Positions 1 to 11,945 of a DNA stretch of 64,000 bases are shown piece after piece (positions within the stretch are counted from its first letter, which is position 1; the number at the start of each line of letters is the position of its first letter). This DNA comes from Ampelocalamus luodianensis (Eukaryota > Streptophyta > Magnoliopsida > Poales > Poaceae), in the NCBI GenBank assembly GCA_036346255.1, contig CM070617.1:27207080-27271079 (forward strand), in the 5' to 3' direction. The translations under genes and the position numbers were made by a program. The notes below the pieces were generated by a model. It ran no database searches. It was not told where the DNA came from and saw only the letters and a program-made list of their open reading frames with translations.

Positions 1-993
1 GGCGTCGGCACCGCGACGCGATGACACTTCGCCCCGGTCACCCCAACCAGGCAATTCGCATATGCAACCACTAGGCGATTGGGGGGGATGAGGTGAACTA
101 CATTCTCTCCCTCGTTCGACGTCTCACCACAAGTAGAAACAAGGGCCAAACTTCATCGTTGGGTACAATCTGTGATACAATCCTCTTGTCTAGATAAACA
201 TTGCAATCGATTCTTAATTGTGCAGTGGGATTGTCCCCAATTTTTCCTAATGCATGCAAATGGGTGGACACTTTTGATCACAGGCATCCTCAACCAAAAC
301 CGATTGGGACTAGATATAGTGAATTTGGCATGACCTTGGAGTTTATCGGACTGGAAGGTGTGGTTATTGCTACTAGATTTTGGTAGAAATATGAAGTGAA
401 GAAATCATGCAATCAAAGTGGTGAATTTATTGGATTATTTAAGCTTATGCCGAAGAAGGATTGCGAATTATGTTGGTGTATCGATAGAATGTGAGGTTAA
501 TTAAACGATTGGAATTTTAATTGGGTGACTTTATGTTATGCTGGAATGGTAGATTTCAATAATAATAATAATTGGATCCAGCAATTTGGAAGATAAAATT
601 TAGAGCTTTTACTTGGCACTCCAGTGCACAGTTTTGAACCATCAGTTTGGCACTCGTTACCAATTCAGAACTACCACTGCAGTTGTGAAAGGTGCACATC
701 ATTTCCTCCTTCGTGCTGTAATGAAAGAAATGCCTTAGGGTACCAGAAGAGTAGTTGTATCTGAAGAGAGCCGAATGAAAGAAGGATCTCGCCAACCAGG
801 AGCATCCCATTAAAAGTTTCAAAGAAGTTGGAAGTTCTATCGGGAGCAAGACCTTACGATTCTGTGAAGAGCAACAATGGAGCAATCGATCAGAGAAGGA
901 AGCAACCTGGAAAGATAAGAGCCGAGTTGCTCGACCTTTCTTTTTTGTCTTTTCGAATCTTGGGGTCGAGATTCTCTTTAGGGGGTGTAAGTT
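1..993 (+). mobile_element. 3' internal end of a Ty3/gypsy-like LTR retrotransposon (non-coding remnant)
   Basis: No convincing coding frame survives here. The stretch ends in a purine-rich run (TTTAGGGGG, about 978-985) followed by TGTAACATCCC at 994. That is the usual arrangement of polypurine tract and 3' LTR start in grass gypsy elements. The window starts inside the element, so its pol genes and 5' LTR are off the left edge. An (AAT)5 microsatellite lies near 557-572. The assignment rests on the LTR junction, not on protein similarity. Confidence 0.4.
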
Positions 994-1295
994 TGTAACA
1001 TCCCAATTTTCAGGGTTTTTTTAAAAAATTCAAAAAATAAAAATAACCATTTAGTTTTGTTGAATTTCTAAATCTTAACTAGAAATTTTGGAAGTTAAAA
1101 GTAATTTAATATAAATTAATCAAACTCTAACTCTTTCAAAATTTGATTTGTCTTGATTTTATTGGAGTTCTCTGGTATTTGGAATTCTCTTTCCCTGTAT
1201 GTTCCATTTTTCTATCAACCCGTTCCCCTTTCGTCGCCGGCCGCTCCACCTCTCTATTTTCTCTCGGTTTAGACCACCATCTCTGTTGTCGTTCG

Positions 1296-1610
1296 GTTTC
1301 GACTAGTCTGTTGGTCTCGACCAGCCCTTCAATTTTGACTAGTCTGTTGGTCTCAACCAGCCCTCTGGCTTCGACCAGTTACTAGTCTGTTGGTCTCAAC
1401 CAGCCCTCTGGCTTCGACCAGTTTGTTGGTCTCGACCAGCCCTTCGATTTTGACCAATCTGTTGGTCTCGACCAGCCCTTCGGTTCTGACGAATCTGTTG
1501 GTCTCGACCAGACCTCCGACTTCGACAAGTTTGTTGGTCTCGACCAGCCCTTCGATTTTGACCAGTTTGTTGGTCTCGACCAGCCCTTCAGTGCCTACCA
1601 ATCTTTCGGT
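1296..1610 (+). repeat. 36-bp minisatellite, about 8 units, in LTR U3
   Basis: The string GTTGGTCT recurs at 1310, 1346, 1389, 1425, 1461, 1497, 1533 and 1569. The spacing is 36 bp throughout except for one 43 bp step. Each unit has the form GTTGGTCTCGACCAGCCC followed by a variable half. Because 36 is a multiple of three the array is open in several frames and encodes a meaningless Ser/Thr/Leu-rich repeat. It lies about 300 bp upstream of the LTR TATA box. Confidence 0.9.
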
Positions 1611-1927
1611 CACGACTACCCCCTCGGTCACGACCACCCCGCAGTTTCGACTGGCCCCACCTGTCAGCCCCCTACTCACATTTTTCTTCCTCCCGCCGCA
1701 AAAGTCGTCGCGCATTAAATGCCATCAGCGCATTTAATTGCCCATCCTCCATCGCGCATGTCCCCATTTTTCTCAGCGACGTAGTCATTAAATGCCGTCA
1801 CCATTGCCACGTTTTCCTCCATTTTCCTCAGCGATGTGCGCATTAAATGTTGTTGTCTCTGACCCGCTGTGTTTTTCCTCCCCTTTTCACACCGCTCCAT
1901 CTGGTCGCTCGGTCCTCCTCCTCCTTC

Positions 1928-1935
1928 TATAAATA
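1928..1935 (+). promoter_or_regulatory. TATA box of the gypsy-type LTR
   Basis: TATAAATA is followed by a CT-rich leader. It lies downstream of the 36-bp array, which is where U3 should end and transcription of the retroelement should start. Confidence 0.5.
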
Positions 1936-2184
1936 GAGCACCAGGGAGCCTTTGCCCTCTTGTTTTCCCCTCAACTCTTTTTATCTCTCGCCCCGTTTTG
2001 CCGTGCCTCGAGTTTCGCCAGCACCGGCTGGAGCTCGTGCCACTGCCTCTCGCCGCTGCCGTCAAAGCTTCTCCTACAGACGGCCGAACCACCTTCCTCC
2101 TTGCGTTCCGCCGTCGTCGCTGATTCCCCAGCGACATCGTCCACTTCGTTGAGTTCGCCTCGTGACGTTCTACACCGTGCTCAC

Positions 2185-3793
2185 TGAAGGATCGCGGGAA
2201 GGCTACGATAGCACAAACAAAAATTTTATCGCGCAACCAAGGAACCTCCGCTAGTAATAGATCACGAGATTAGCACTAGATGTGCCGACTCGTAGCGGAA
2301 GTAGAGTCGATGTAGCGAGTTGAAGCAGTCATAGTCGTACTTGCTGCGCGCCTTCTCCTCCTACTCCTATGAACGTCGTGAGTCGCGGATCGTCCTAGTG
2401 CTGATGCTTCGCAACAACACCTCCAAGGTATCCACATGTACGGGGCAGGGACACCACGCGCAGGAGTGCTAGCGCCGGCGGTGTGGTTGAGGAGAGCGTG
2501 ACTATTAGGGTTTCGGGATTTCTTCCAGAAAGATTGATCAATTATACCCCATGCTACCGCCCCTCTATATATAGGCATCCATATTGGGTCCTCAACCTGT
2601 GGCCCATTAGGAACTCATGCCCTATAAGAATTCGGATCTCCATCCAAATCAAATCCCAGCCCTTTAAGTGTGTGACCCTATAGGTTCGTGTGTAATCAGT
2701 TGTGACTCGGAAAATCTTTCCCGATCACGAGTCGTCAGCGGTACCTAGCAGTACATAACGATTCCCGAACACACACATAATATTTCGGACGAACCTTAAT
2801 GCAATATGATCTACGACCAGGTCCTTATCACTTACGACCAACTCGTACTTAGTCACGACCAATTCATAATTAGTTACAACCAGTTTGTAACTCTTTACGA
2901 CCAGTTAGTACCTAACTACGACCAGTTTGCAACTCCTTACGTCTAGTTGGTGATTATGTTCGAGTAGTCTTCGACTAGGTCGCATCTCCATACGACTTCG
3001 ACGATCCACGACTTGACCGACCACGACTTCGGGAACTTAACGACCTGCTTGTGTATTCTCCCTTTGCCTCACAACATCTGGTTGAACTCCAGATGAGATA
3101 ACATGTCATCCATAAACTGTTCAAAACTTTCTCGATCAAGTGTCGAATAACTTCATGTGGTCGACACTTCGACCACTAGTGGTATGGTCATGCACTTTCT
3201 TTATTCGACCACAACGAGGGGCCCAGAGACATCTCTCCTGTTATGTTAGGAGGGGCAAATCCCATATCCGACCAATCACATTCCTCCGCATGTTTCATAG
3301 CATACCCGAAAGCTACCTTTATAACTACCCAGTTATGGAGTAGCGTTTGGTAACCCCTAAGAGTGTCATTACACATGTAGGAAACCATGCTGATCTCAGG
3401 TCTAAGGATTATACATCATCATTGCTTGAGACCAACTAACAACACATAGAATCATAACAATCTCAGTAGTGTCTCAAGGTGGGTCTTATCCAACACCATG
3501 TTCTCTAACATGTGTCCATATTATTGATTTGATATCTCCATATCTGTGATCTGTGAAACATGATCATCAACCAATACATATGCTAGTCTATTCATATGTG
3601 TCCTCATATGTTTCCGACCAGGGAACGTTTAAGAATAATTATCATAGAAATACATAGTTTCACAATCAAGTCACAAACTTAATGACAAATATTAACGATA
3701 TAATTCTAGGACCAAGATAACACATTATCCAATGTTATGAACATAATGTAATATAATCATATCTATGATTGCCTCTAGGGCATATTTCCAACA
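2185..3793 (-). mobile_element. Angela/BARE-like copia LTR (solo), reverse orientation
   Basis: Read on the minus strand it begins TGTTGGAAATATGCCC at 3793, the hallmark start of Angela/BARE-type copia LTRs of grasses, and ends CGATCCTTCA at 2185. A minus-strand TATA box (TATATATA) lies at 2566-2573, in the right place for such an LTR. No internal retroelement sequence follows on either side, so it is a solo LTR within the gypsy LTR. The flanks CTCAC and CACAT do not form a clean 5 bp duplication, so the exact left edge could be a few bases off. A degenerate array of CGACCAG-type units lies at about 2810-2960. Confidence 0.7.
2566..2573 (-). promoter_or_regulatory. TATA box of the Angela-like LTR
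   Basis: TATATATA on the minus strand lies within the reverse-oriented LTR, about 1.2 kb from its 5' end and 0.38 kb from its 3' end, as expected for a U3/R border. Confidence 0.5.
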
Positions 3794-4194
3794 CACATTT
3801 CCTCTTCTCTGAAGCACTGCCGGTTCGATGGAGCCCCGTGCGCGGCTGGCCGCATACGCCGCCGCAAATCTCGCTCGCTTCCCTCGTCGAACTGTGTGCT
3901 GCCCTCGCCTATACATGACCCCCCCCCGCGTGCGCTCCCTGCTCTGCCAGTGCACTGCCTTCCTTCTTCTTTGAGCAACTTCCTTGTAGGGGCCCACCTA
4001 TCATTCACAACAGCTCCACTCTTTGGCCATCTCTCCCTCACCTCCGTCTTCGCAAGAACGCGATCTACCCAAGGCTCCCCTTGTCTCCGCCTGGAGTTCG
4101 CCAGAGCCCCTACGCCGTCATCGACCGCCGTTCGTTGTCTCCTCCTCCTCCGACCTCCGTCTCAGTCCTGGTGAGTTTCCCATGCCCTGTCCTC

Positions 4195-4545
4195 CTTCTT
4201 TCTTCTTTCGACCGCGTCGAGCAGTCGAATCTTTCTTTCTTCTTTTGACCGCGTCGAGCAGTCGTATCCCTATTTCTTCTTTTGACTGCGTTGAGCAGTC
4301 ATATCCCTCTTTCTTTCTATAACCATGTTGAGTAGTCGTATCCCTCCTACGACCATGTTAAGTAGTCATATCCTTCTTTGGACCTTGTAGTCGAAGCCTT
4401 CTTTCAACCTCTTTTCAACTAGGTAGTTTAAATCTTCTGACCAGTCGAAACTTCCTTTCGACCAGGATATCTAAACCTTTCGACCAGTCGCATCCTCCTT
4501 CCGACCAACTGTAGTCAAGCCTTCTTCCGACCTGGGGATTTCAGA
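4195..4545 (+). repeat. Degenerate ~45-bp repeats in the gypsy-type LTR
   Basis: Successive units carry a (C/T)GACC(G/A)...GAGCAGTCG(T/A)ATC core separated by CT-rich spacers. The spacing is about 45 bp at first and shorter and more diverged to the right, where the core becomes CGACCAGTCG. They lie in the presumed U5 half of the LTR. Confidence 0.7.
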
Positions 4546-6289
4546 ACTTCCGAGTTCTTTGTTTGAACTCCGAATAGAGTGATTCAAGTTCCTAACTTCG
4601 TCTAAATTCAGTAACTTTCTTTTGGTTCTAGTTTGGTTCTTTTCGGATTTTATTTGGAGTTGTCTTATTTACTTGGCTCTTTTCGCACATATAGATTCCG
4701 GCCTCTCTGAAGAGTTCTTAGACCCGACGACCTCGACCGAAGTATCCCAACTCTTCAACGAAGGCAAGTCGTGGACCTTTGATCATGTCGTACCTAGTTT
4801 ACAAATTTATATTGTTTTATATCAATATGCATGGCTAGTTGTATAAAAATAGTTCGAGAAATATTTAAATACCTACTCGACAGTATGACTCCTTGAATAA
4901 TTGTGATTGATATATTGACATGTACCTTTGAACACCGTAGGTTGGGTAATCTTAGTTGGACATTATTACAATACCAACATGGGTGTGTATTATGCTTAGT
5001 TCTGCTTTAGTTATACGATGTCTCTCGATCACATTGATTCAATGATGTTAAATTTGACTAAGTGGTTATAGAATTGTGGATGTGTTGTCATGGCATGTGT
5101 TTGCCGCTAATATTAAAATTTGTTATGCCATGGCAAGGATTGCCTTATGGTCGGGTTGAACCAAAAATAATTTCATACTCAGGCGAATGATCATGCAGTA
5201 AAGGGGGTGCAAAAAGCTCATTGGGATGAGGATGTTTCGCCTGAATAGTCACTAAGGACTTAACTTTGTGCACCATTAATCTGGACCATACTATGCAACC
5301 ACAAGTCCATTTATGGGGTGGACCTGGCCAACTAATTAGCAATGCTTTGAGTCGGTTCTGTTTGGGTTGATGAGCGATGCAAGAGGTAGCCTCTGTGGCG
5401 AATCCTTAGTGAGCAGAACCGAGTCAAAACGGAGCTTTGTAAAAGCCTTGTCATAATCCCTTAGTCGCACACCTCGAAAGTGTGTGGGCGAACAGTATAA
5501 GATGATTATCTCTTGTGGGTTAAGCCGTACAACCTCTGCAGAGTGTAAAATTATTCGAATAGCCGTGTCCCCGGTCATAGGCAATGCTTGGTGATTTCAC
5601 ACGAGGGGTAGATTTTTCTCAAAATTGTTGTTTTGGTCGGCACGAGTGGTTTGGGAAGTGAACAGGGTGTTCACGAGTGGTTTGGTAAGTAAACAGGGTG
5701 TTCACGAGTTGTTTCAAAGAAACTTAATTACTTATGTATTAACCTTTCAAAATGTGCTTTACAATCTACCTATTGTATCTAATGTTAATACTTTTTTTCT
5801 GTAAATTAAACATAAAGCTATACTTGTGAGGCCTTGCATGAATAATATTTGCATACTGTTCCCTCAACTTGTTGAGTACTTTATGTACTCACGGCTTTAC
5901 GCCCCTTTGTTGACCAGTCGTCGAAGAAGACCCAAGGAGCACTGAGCTCTACGGGGATGACTACTTTGAAGACCATGCGGACTTGGAGACGTCCTCCACT
6001 CGATTTCCTGTGGGCATGTCGAATGGCCTCTACGAGTTGGTTTTGTTCCGCTGCAAATTTACTCTGGTCGTGGACCTGGTAATGACCTTAGCCCTATGTG
6101 GTAGGCTTTGTAAAACTTTAACCATGAGTTCCTTTCGCTGCTATGTATTATTAATTTGTCTACTTCATTAGTCGTTCTGTTGTATGGATATGATTTCATC
6201 TATGTTGCAACTGTGCGAGCTAACTACCGATCTGGGACTACTTTAGAATGCACAGAGGGTCCCAGGGTTGCATACTCGGGGTCCCGACA

Positions 6290-8453
6290 GCTGATCTATT
6301 AATGCCGAGCACCGCCGACCGGATGCACTTTGTTTCAAGCACCGATGCAACACTGGAGCCATTTGATTGGGAATTTGGGAGCACGTAGTAACCATTGCAG
6401 TATTTGTTTTGTTCCCCTAATTTCCTGTTGTGGCATTTATCCCCCGAGATTTAGACTTTCTACCATCATACATGGATTTTTTTTATTACCTCTTGATTCC
6501 ATCTAATTTGAGTCATTATTTCGTGGGATTTGGTGAGTGAGATTTTAAACCAAGATTTTTCTCGTCGCACAGACATCACTCCTGCAATGCTCTGATGTAT
6601 TGATGCTTGCTTGTAAAATATCAGGGTATCAAGAACACACATAATTCCAATGAAAGTAAGCTCTAATTTGAGGCTGCATTCATTCAATGGCGTGGGCTGA
6701 AGGTGGTGAACGTATACTTCATTTTGATATTCCCCTTCTTGGATTGAACATTGTTATATGATACTTGATAGAGTTTCTAGAGTCGCTGCTTAAATTCCTT
6801 ATTGGAGATTAGGCTTTTCTTGGAAAAGGGTATGTGCACTAAGTGAATTGGGTATATTGATAAAGGGTATGATAATATAACTTTCCATTATACTAAAAGT
6901 TGGTACTTGTTGCATGCCCATGAGTCATTACATGTTGTTTTACATTATATTCACACCAATACTTCTTTTTATTGACAAAATGACAATGGCATTGAACATC
7001 CAGGCTGTTAGTTGGTACAAGGGGTATTTTTAAAATAGAGGGTCATGCTTTTTCCTTCCTACTTACCATCTTAAGGATATTGTTCTTGGAAGAACATACT
7101 TAGTGATACTCAGAATATAAATAATACATATGCAGACTAGATCTTAGTTTTGATTCATTTTTGTGGCTATGGTTTTCAAAGACTTGATTTTGGTATAGTT
7201 ATTTATATTTGCATGATCTTTAGTGTGAATAATTTTGCCTCTTGCTTTGGGATGCCATCTTTGTCTCATGCTTTCTAAATTCTTGAAGTTTCCATAGTTT
7301 TGGTGATGTTAGTAAAACCTGCTGTCACTATGCAGGAGAGTTGGAATATTTGGTTAGCTATCAGAAATTATGTGTAAAGTCACCTTGTTTCAGCAATTTT
7401 TTTTGAAACTATTAGAAACTTTGGTATGTACGGATAACCCAGTTCTGTCCAGTAGAGTAGATCTTAAGTTTGAACCCTTGTCTTATAGGACATACTTGTG
7501 ATGTTGTGGCACCATCGTCGCACAAAGAACAACTCATAAAAATATAAGATTATGAAGTATGAGAGCATTCCAAAAAAAAAGGTCCAATACCGTATTGATT
7601 TTGTTTTATAAAGAAGTGTCGGAGGAATAAAATCTTTATTAAGCATGTGACTCGTTGGGTACCATAACACTATGAAGTAGGAAGTGATTTGCGATACTAC
7701 TTGATCCTGGTATTTAGTACAACTCCATTACCTAATTAGAATTAACTTGTACTCATCTAAAAACGAACTAATATGTACTCTATACAATTTGATACAAAGG
7801 AGGTTATTGTCTTTACATAGTTCCGCCTCGGTTGGGATTGAGCCAGGAAGCTTAAGAAGCTCAATTCTAGATGATAGACCATTGAGCGCCCTCTTCATGT
7901 AAGTCTTGCATCTTTTTGTTTCATTTTTATCTTCTTTGTACTATTTATCGAGAAGTACGTGACTATTCCACGATTAAAGGTGAATAGTATTGTGAAGTTT
8001 CCCCACCTATAATTTCAGCCCAATAGACCTTAGAATGGGGATTGTGGTGAAGCACCGTTGTATTTCTAGCTAGCTTCGACCTCAGAATCGAGGGTTTTTA
8101 GCGGCACGCACGAGGTTTCCGGTGCCGGCGGGTGGACAGCCCGCGGCTAAGGTTTCTGGTGGGCGGCAGCGCAACCAAAGTTTACTTGAGAAGCTAGATA
8201 TGAGGATGAATCTTCTATAAGGCTTGCGTATTAGCTTCATTTCTAAATTTTTGTTAATGTTTGTGTTTAATGCATGATGTCTACTTTATCAGTTGGTTTA
8301 TAATTATTTTACATGATGGTCTGGTTGTTATTTATGTACTTATGTATTGAAATATACTATACGAAAATGTTGATTGGTTTGTTCATTTACATAATTGTGG
8401 TATGGAGTGTATGTTCTATCCTGTTACGTTATTGTGATGCTTGTGGATACATA
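6290..8453. other. AT-rich intergenic stretch, no gene recognised
   Basis: Between the end of the gypsy-type LTR and the start of the copia element I find only short, stop-riddled frames. A small GC-richer patch at about 8080-8180 shows no recognisable domain. No RNA gene or paired terminal repeats were found. Confidence 0.5.
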
Positions 8454-9379
8454 TGTTGGAAATTGACCCATATGACCGAGACCCATTTTCTATAATTCCA
8501 AAGTATTTATGGTTTAGTACCATATTGCTAAGGCAAGGTGGAGGTGACCAACATATAAGGTTGGATTCTTGCCACTCCTTAAAACATGTGACACATGGAT
8601 GAGGGTGGCACGAGGAGGGCTTTGGCTAAACACACACACGCACGTACGCACGCGCGCGTTCGCGTATTTTCGCGTGAAAAATCGCGTGACTTGTGACTTG
8701 GTGCGGTGACATGGTGCGCCATTTGGCAGACCAAGTCCACCTTATTTTTGCTGAACCATGCATCTCTCTCTCTCTCTCTCTCTCTCTGTTTGAATGAGAT
8801 TCAAATGTTTGAATTTGAGGCATTATTGGGTGATGATGATGACGCTACGGTGTGTAAATGATCGTTATGTGTCGCTACGATGGGTAAATGGTTGTTTAAT
8901 TTGTCAGTTACCAGTCTGCATCTCTCTATATATGCCTGGAGACGTCCAGTGCATAGCGGGTAGAAATATAGCCTCCATTCCTTCTTCCTTCTAATCGTCG
9001 TTGTTGTCGCGCGCCGCTCGAACCTCGCCGACTCTTCTTCTCGGCGTGCACCGTGAAGAAGGGAAGCGGTATCTCGAGCCGCTGTCGCCATGAAGACCGC
9101 ACGGGCGGCAATAAGGTTTCGGCAACGATCTGCGCGACCGCTTGTCGCCTGCGACATCTACGCCGCGCCTCGCATCAAGTCTCGCGCCGCTTCTCGCTCT
9201 TCATCGGACCCATCCGTAAGTCTATCATGTGATTGATTGACTTGTTTACATCCTGCTTTTTCATATATTGCAAGTACAATGAGTTGTCTGTTGTCGTGTT
9301 GTTTTATGCATCATTAGTCTTTTGCAATATTTGTCTTTTAATAAAATCTGGAATTAAAATATTGCCCTCATTTTCAACA
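8454..9379 (+). repeat. 5' LTR of the copia element
   Basis: This 926 bp LTR matches 13888-14812 almost throughout. It contains a CACGCACG-type simple repeat near 8632-8660, a long (TC)n tract at 8763-8787, a TATATAT motif near 8926 and a GC-rich leader. The (TC)n tract is longer here than in the 3' copy, and the CG-rich run is shorter. Confidence 0.9.
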
Positions 9380-9439
9380 TTCCAGAAACCTTATTGCAAA
9401 CTTTGTTGCAACACAACTATCGCCGGAGCTTCTGATGCT

Positions 9440-10555
9440 ATGAAACCTGAGAGGTTTTCTGGTCAGAATTTCCGTAGATGGCGGACTAGAGCCAAGTTTT
9501 GGCTCATGTCTTTGGGGCTGTGGTGGGCAATCCACCCACAAGATTCTGCTTCTGATTGATCAAGATATGCGCTTCGATAATACGAACAACACTGCTCTTA
9601 GCTGCCTTCTGACCATTTTGGCAGATCAGCTCTATGATGTGTACATGGACTATAAGTCCGCCACAGAGTTGTGGGATGCACTAGAGCACAAATATGCAGA
9701 GGCAGAGGCGGGTCGTTGGCTCTACATATGTGAGCAATTATTCGACTTACCATGGATGAGGCTAAGTCTATAGTTGGACAAGCTCATGATCTCCAGCTAT
9801 TGGTTGGAGAGATTGCACACCTGGGCTGTGTGTTGCCTCCTAAGTTTGTGGCTGCGGGCATTATCGCCAAACTTCTTGTTTCTTGGCGGGATTTTGCCAC
9901 TAGCTTGAAACACAAGAGGGAAGAGATTTCTGTTGAAGATCTCATTGCTGCCCTCAATGTGGAAGAAAAGACAAGAGCAAAAGATGCATCCAGCACTTCT
10001 GGTCAGAACAATGCAAATTTCATAGAGAAAAAGACTGTTGCAAAGAAGTACAAATCCAACAAAACGAACAAGACAACTAGCTTTAAGAAGAAAACTGAGA
10101 AGAAGCATATGAAGAACATCACTTGCTTTGTGTGTGGGAAAAACGATCATATGGCGAAAGACTGTCATTTCCGCAAAAGCAGAGATGGTGAACAGCCAAA
10201 GAAGAAGGCTGTCAACGTGATCATAGGCGAGGCCTCGACTTCAGGAGGGTATAGTAACTCTCCTGTTGTTTTTTCAGCATGTCAATCCACTGATTGGTTG
10301 GTTGATACTGGTGCTAATGTTCACGTATGTTCTGATATTTCCTTGTTTTCTTCTTACCAGGCAGCAGGGGCTTCCTCCGTCCTAATGGGAAACGGGTCGC
10401 ATGCTTCTGTTCTTGGTGTTGGCACGGTAGAACTGAAGCTTACTTCAGGGAAGATTGTCCACTTGAAGAATGTGCAGCATGCTCCTACAATAAACAAGAA
10501 CCTCGTTACTGGTTCTGTTCTATGCAGGGACAGTTATAAGCTAGTCTTTGAGTAA
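9440..10555 (+). pseudogene. copia gag and protease, frameshifted
   Basis: Gag starts at the ATG at 9440 (MKPERFSGQNFRRW). That frame stops at 9557-9559 and the reading continues in another frame from about 9567 and a third from 9752, so at least two frame changes break the protein. The third frame carries a Lys-rich stretch, a retroviral-type zinc knuckle (CFVCGKNDHMAKDC, 10124-10165) and the aspartic protease motif WLVDTGANVHVC (10295-10330). It then enters the Gag-pre-integrase region and ends at a TAA at 10553-10555. In an intact element Gag forms the particle and the protease processes the polyprotein. Confidence 0.85.
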
Positions 10556-10679
10556 AATAAAATTGTAATGTCTAAGTTCGGGAATTTTGTTGGTAAGGCT
10601 ATGAGAGCGGAGGCTTGTTCCACCTAAGTACTTTAGAGTCTTGTTATAATCTGAATGTTGCAACTGGTTTAAATAAATG

Positions 10680-11706
10680 TGAGGCAAATATTTGGCATTC
10701 TCGTTTCTGTCATATTGGTTTTGATAGTATTGCTAGAATGTCCAGATTAGATTTAATTCCAAAATGTGAAATTGTCAAATGATCAAAGTGTCAGTCATGT
10801 GTGCAAGCAAAGTAGCCTCGCAAACCCTTTAAGGGATTAGAGGACGAAAAGAACTTGGCACCATTAGATCTTGTTCATTCAGATTTGTGTGAAATGAATG
10901 GATTATTGACAAAAGGAGGCAAAAGATATTTTTTAACTTTTATTGATGATGCAACACGCTACTGCTATGTGTATTTGCTAAAACTAAGGATGAAGCTTTA
11001 AACTACTTTAAGACTTATAAGGCCGAGGTTGAGAACCAACTAGAGAAGAAAATAAAAAGACTAAGGTCTGATCGTGGAGGAGAGTAAATCTCTCATGAAT
11101 TTTCTCAATTCTGTTTTGAGCATGGAATAGTCTATGAATTTACACCACCATATTCACCCCAATCAATTGGGGTAGCTGAGAGGAAAAACCGGACATTAAC
11201 AGACTTGGTTAATGCCATGTTAGAGAGTGCCGGTATGCCTAAGACATGGTTGGGGGGAAGCTATATTGACAGCAACTTTCGTCCGAAACAGAGTAATCAC
11301 TAAAAAGAGTGATATTACTCTATATGAGGGATGGAAGGGGAGAAACCCCATTGTCAATTTTCTGCGAACTTGGGGGTGTTTGGCCAAGGTCAATATACCA
11401 TTGCAGAAAAAGAGAAAGCTTGGACCTAAAACAATCGATTGTATTTTTCTAGGATATGCTCATAATAGCACAACCTATAGATTTTTAGTAGTTAAATCAG
11501 AAATTCTTGATATTATTGCTAACACAATAATGGAGTCTAGAGATGCTTCATTCTTTGAGGATTATTTTCCTATGAGAACAAAGAGCGTGACTTCACAACC
11601 GAGAATGTTCAAATTGAAAATATTGAAAGTGAGAATAATCAAACTTCTGAACTTCCCACCATCTCTGAACCAACATGTGATATCTCTGAGGAGGATAACA
11701 ATCTAG
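10680..11706 (+). pseudogene. copia integrase, broken
   Basis: The zinc-binding part shows IWHSRFCHIGFDS and KCQSCVQ around 10685-10805 with a stop between the histidine and cysteine pairs. The catalytic core includes LVHSDLCEMNG and FLTFIDDATRY (about 10870-10970) with shifts of frame after it. The C-terminal part is readable at 11227-11706, including LRTWGCLAKV and KTIDCIFLGYA. Several frame changes make it non-functional. Integrase would insert the cDNA into the host chromosome. Confidence 0.82.
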
Positions 11707-11945
11707 TCACAGAAACTCTTCGTAGGAGCAAGAGACAAAGGGTTGAGAAACCTTTGGTGATGACTTTATTGTATACCTCGTGGATGATGTGCCAAAGACC
11801 CTTTCAGAGTCTTATGCATCTTCTGATGCTGAGTATTGGAAAGAAGCAGTCCGTAGCGAGATGGACTCTATCATGGCTAATGGGACTTGGGAGATCACTG
11901 ATCGTCCTATCAGGTGCAAACATGTATGATGTAAGTGGATCTTTA

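Larger units (their letters stand above)
994..6289 (+). mobile_element. Long gypsy-type LTR, interrupted by a second LTR
   Basis: It begins TGTAACATCCC and ends GGGGTCCCGACA, giving the TG...CA ends and the TGTAACA start common in grass gypsy LTRs. A TATA box lies at 1928-1935, followed by a pyrimidine-rich leader that would be the R/U5 part. A foreign LTR occupies 2185-3793, so the original LTR is about 3.7 kb. Minisatellites sit before and after the promoter. The second LTR and the target duplication lie outside the window, so the boundaries are inferred from sequence style. I see no gene inside it. Confidence 0.5.

Noticed and set aside
2180..3798. 5 bp target duplication for the Angela-like LTR
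   Set aside because: The flanks CTCAC and CACAT match at only three positions; the LTR call rests on its ends and TATA box instead.
8626..8823. Frame reading REREREREMH over the (TC)n tract
   Set aside because: It is a translation of a simple repeat in the copia LTR.
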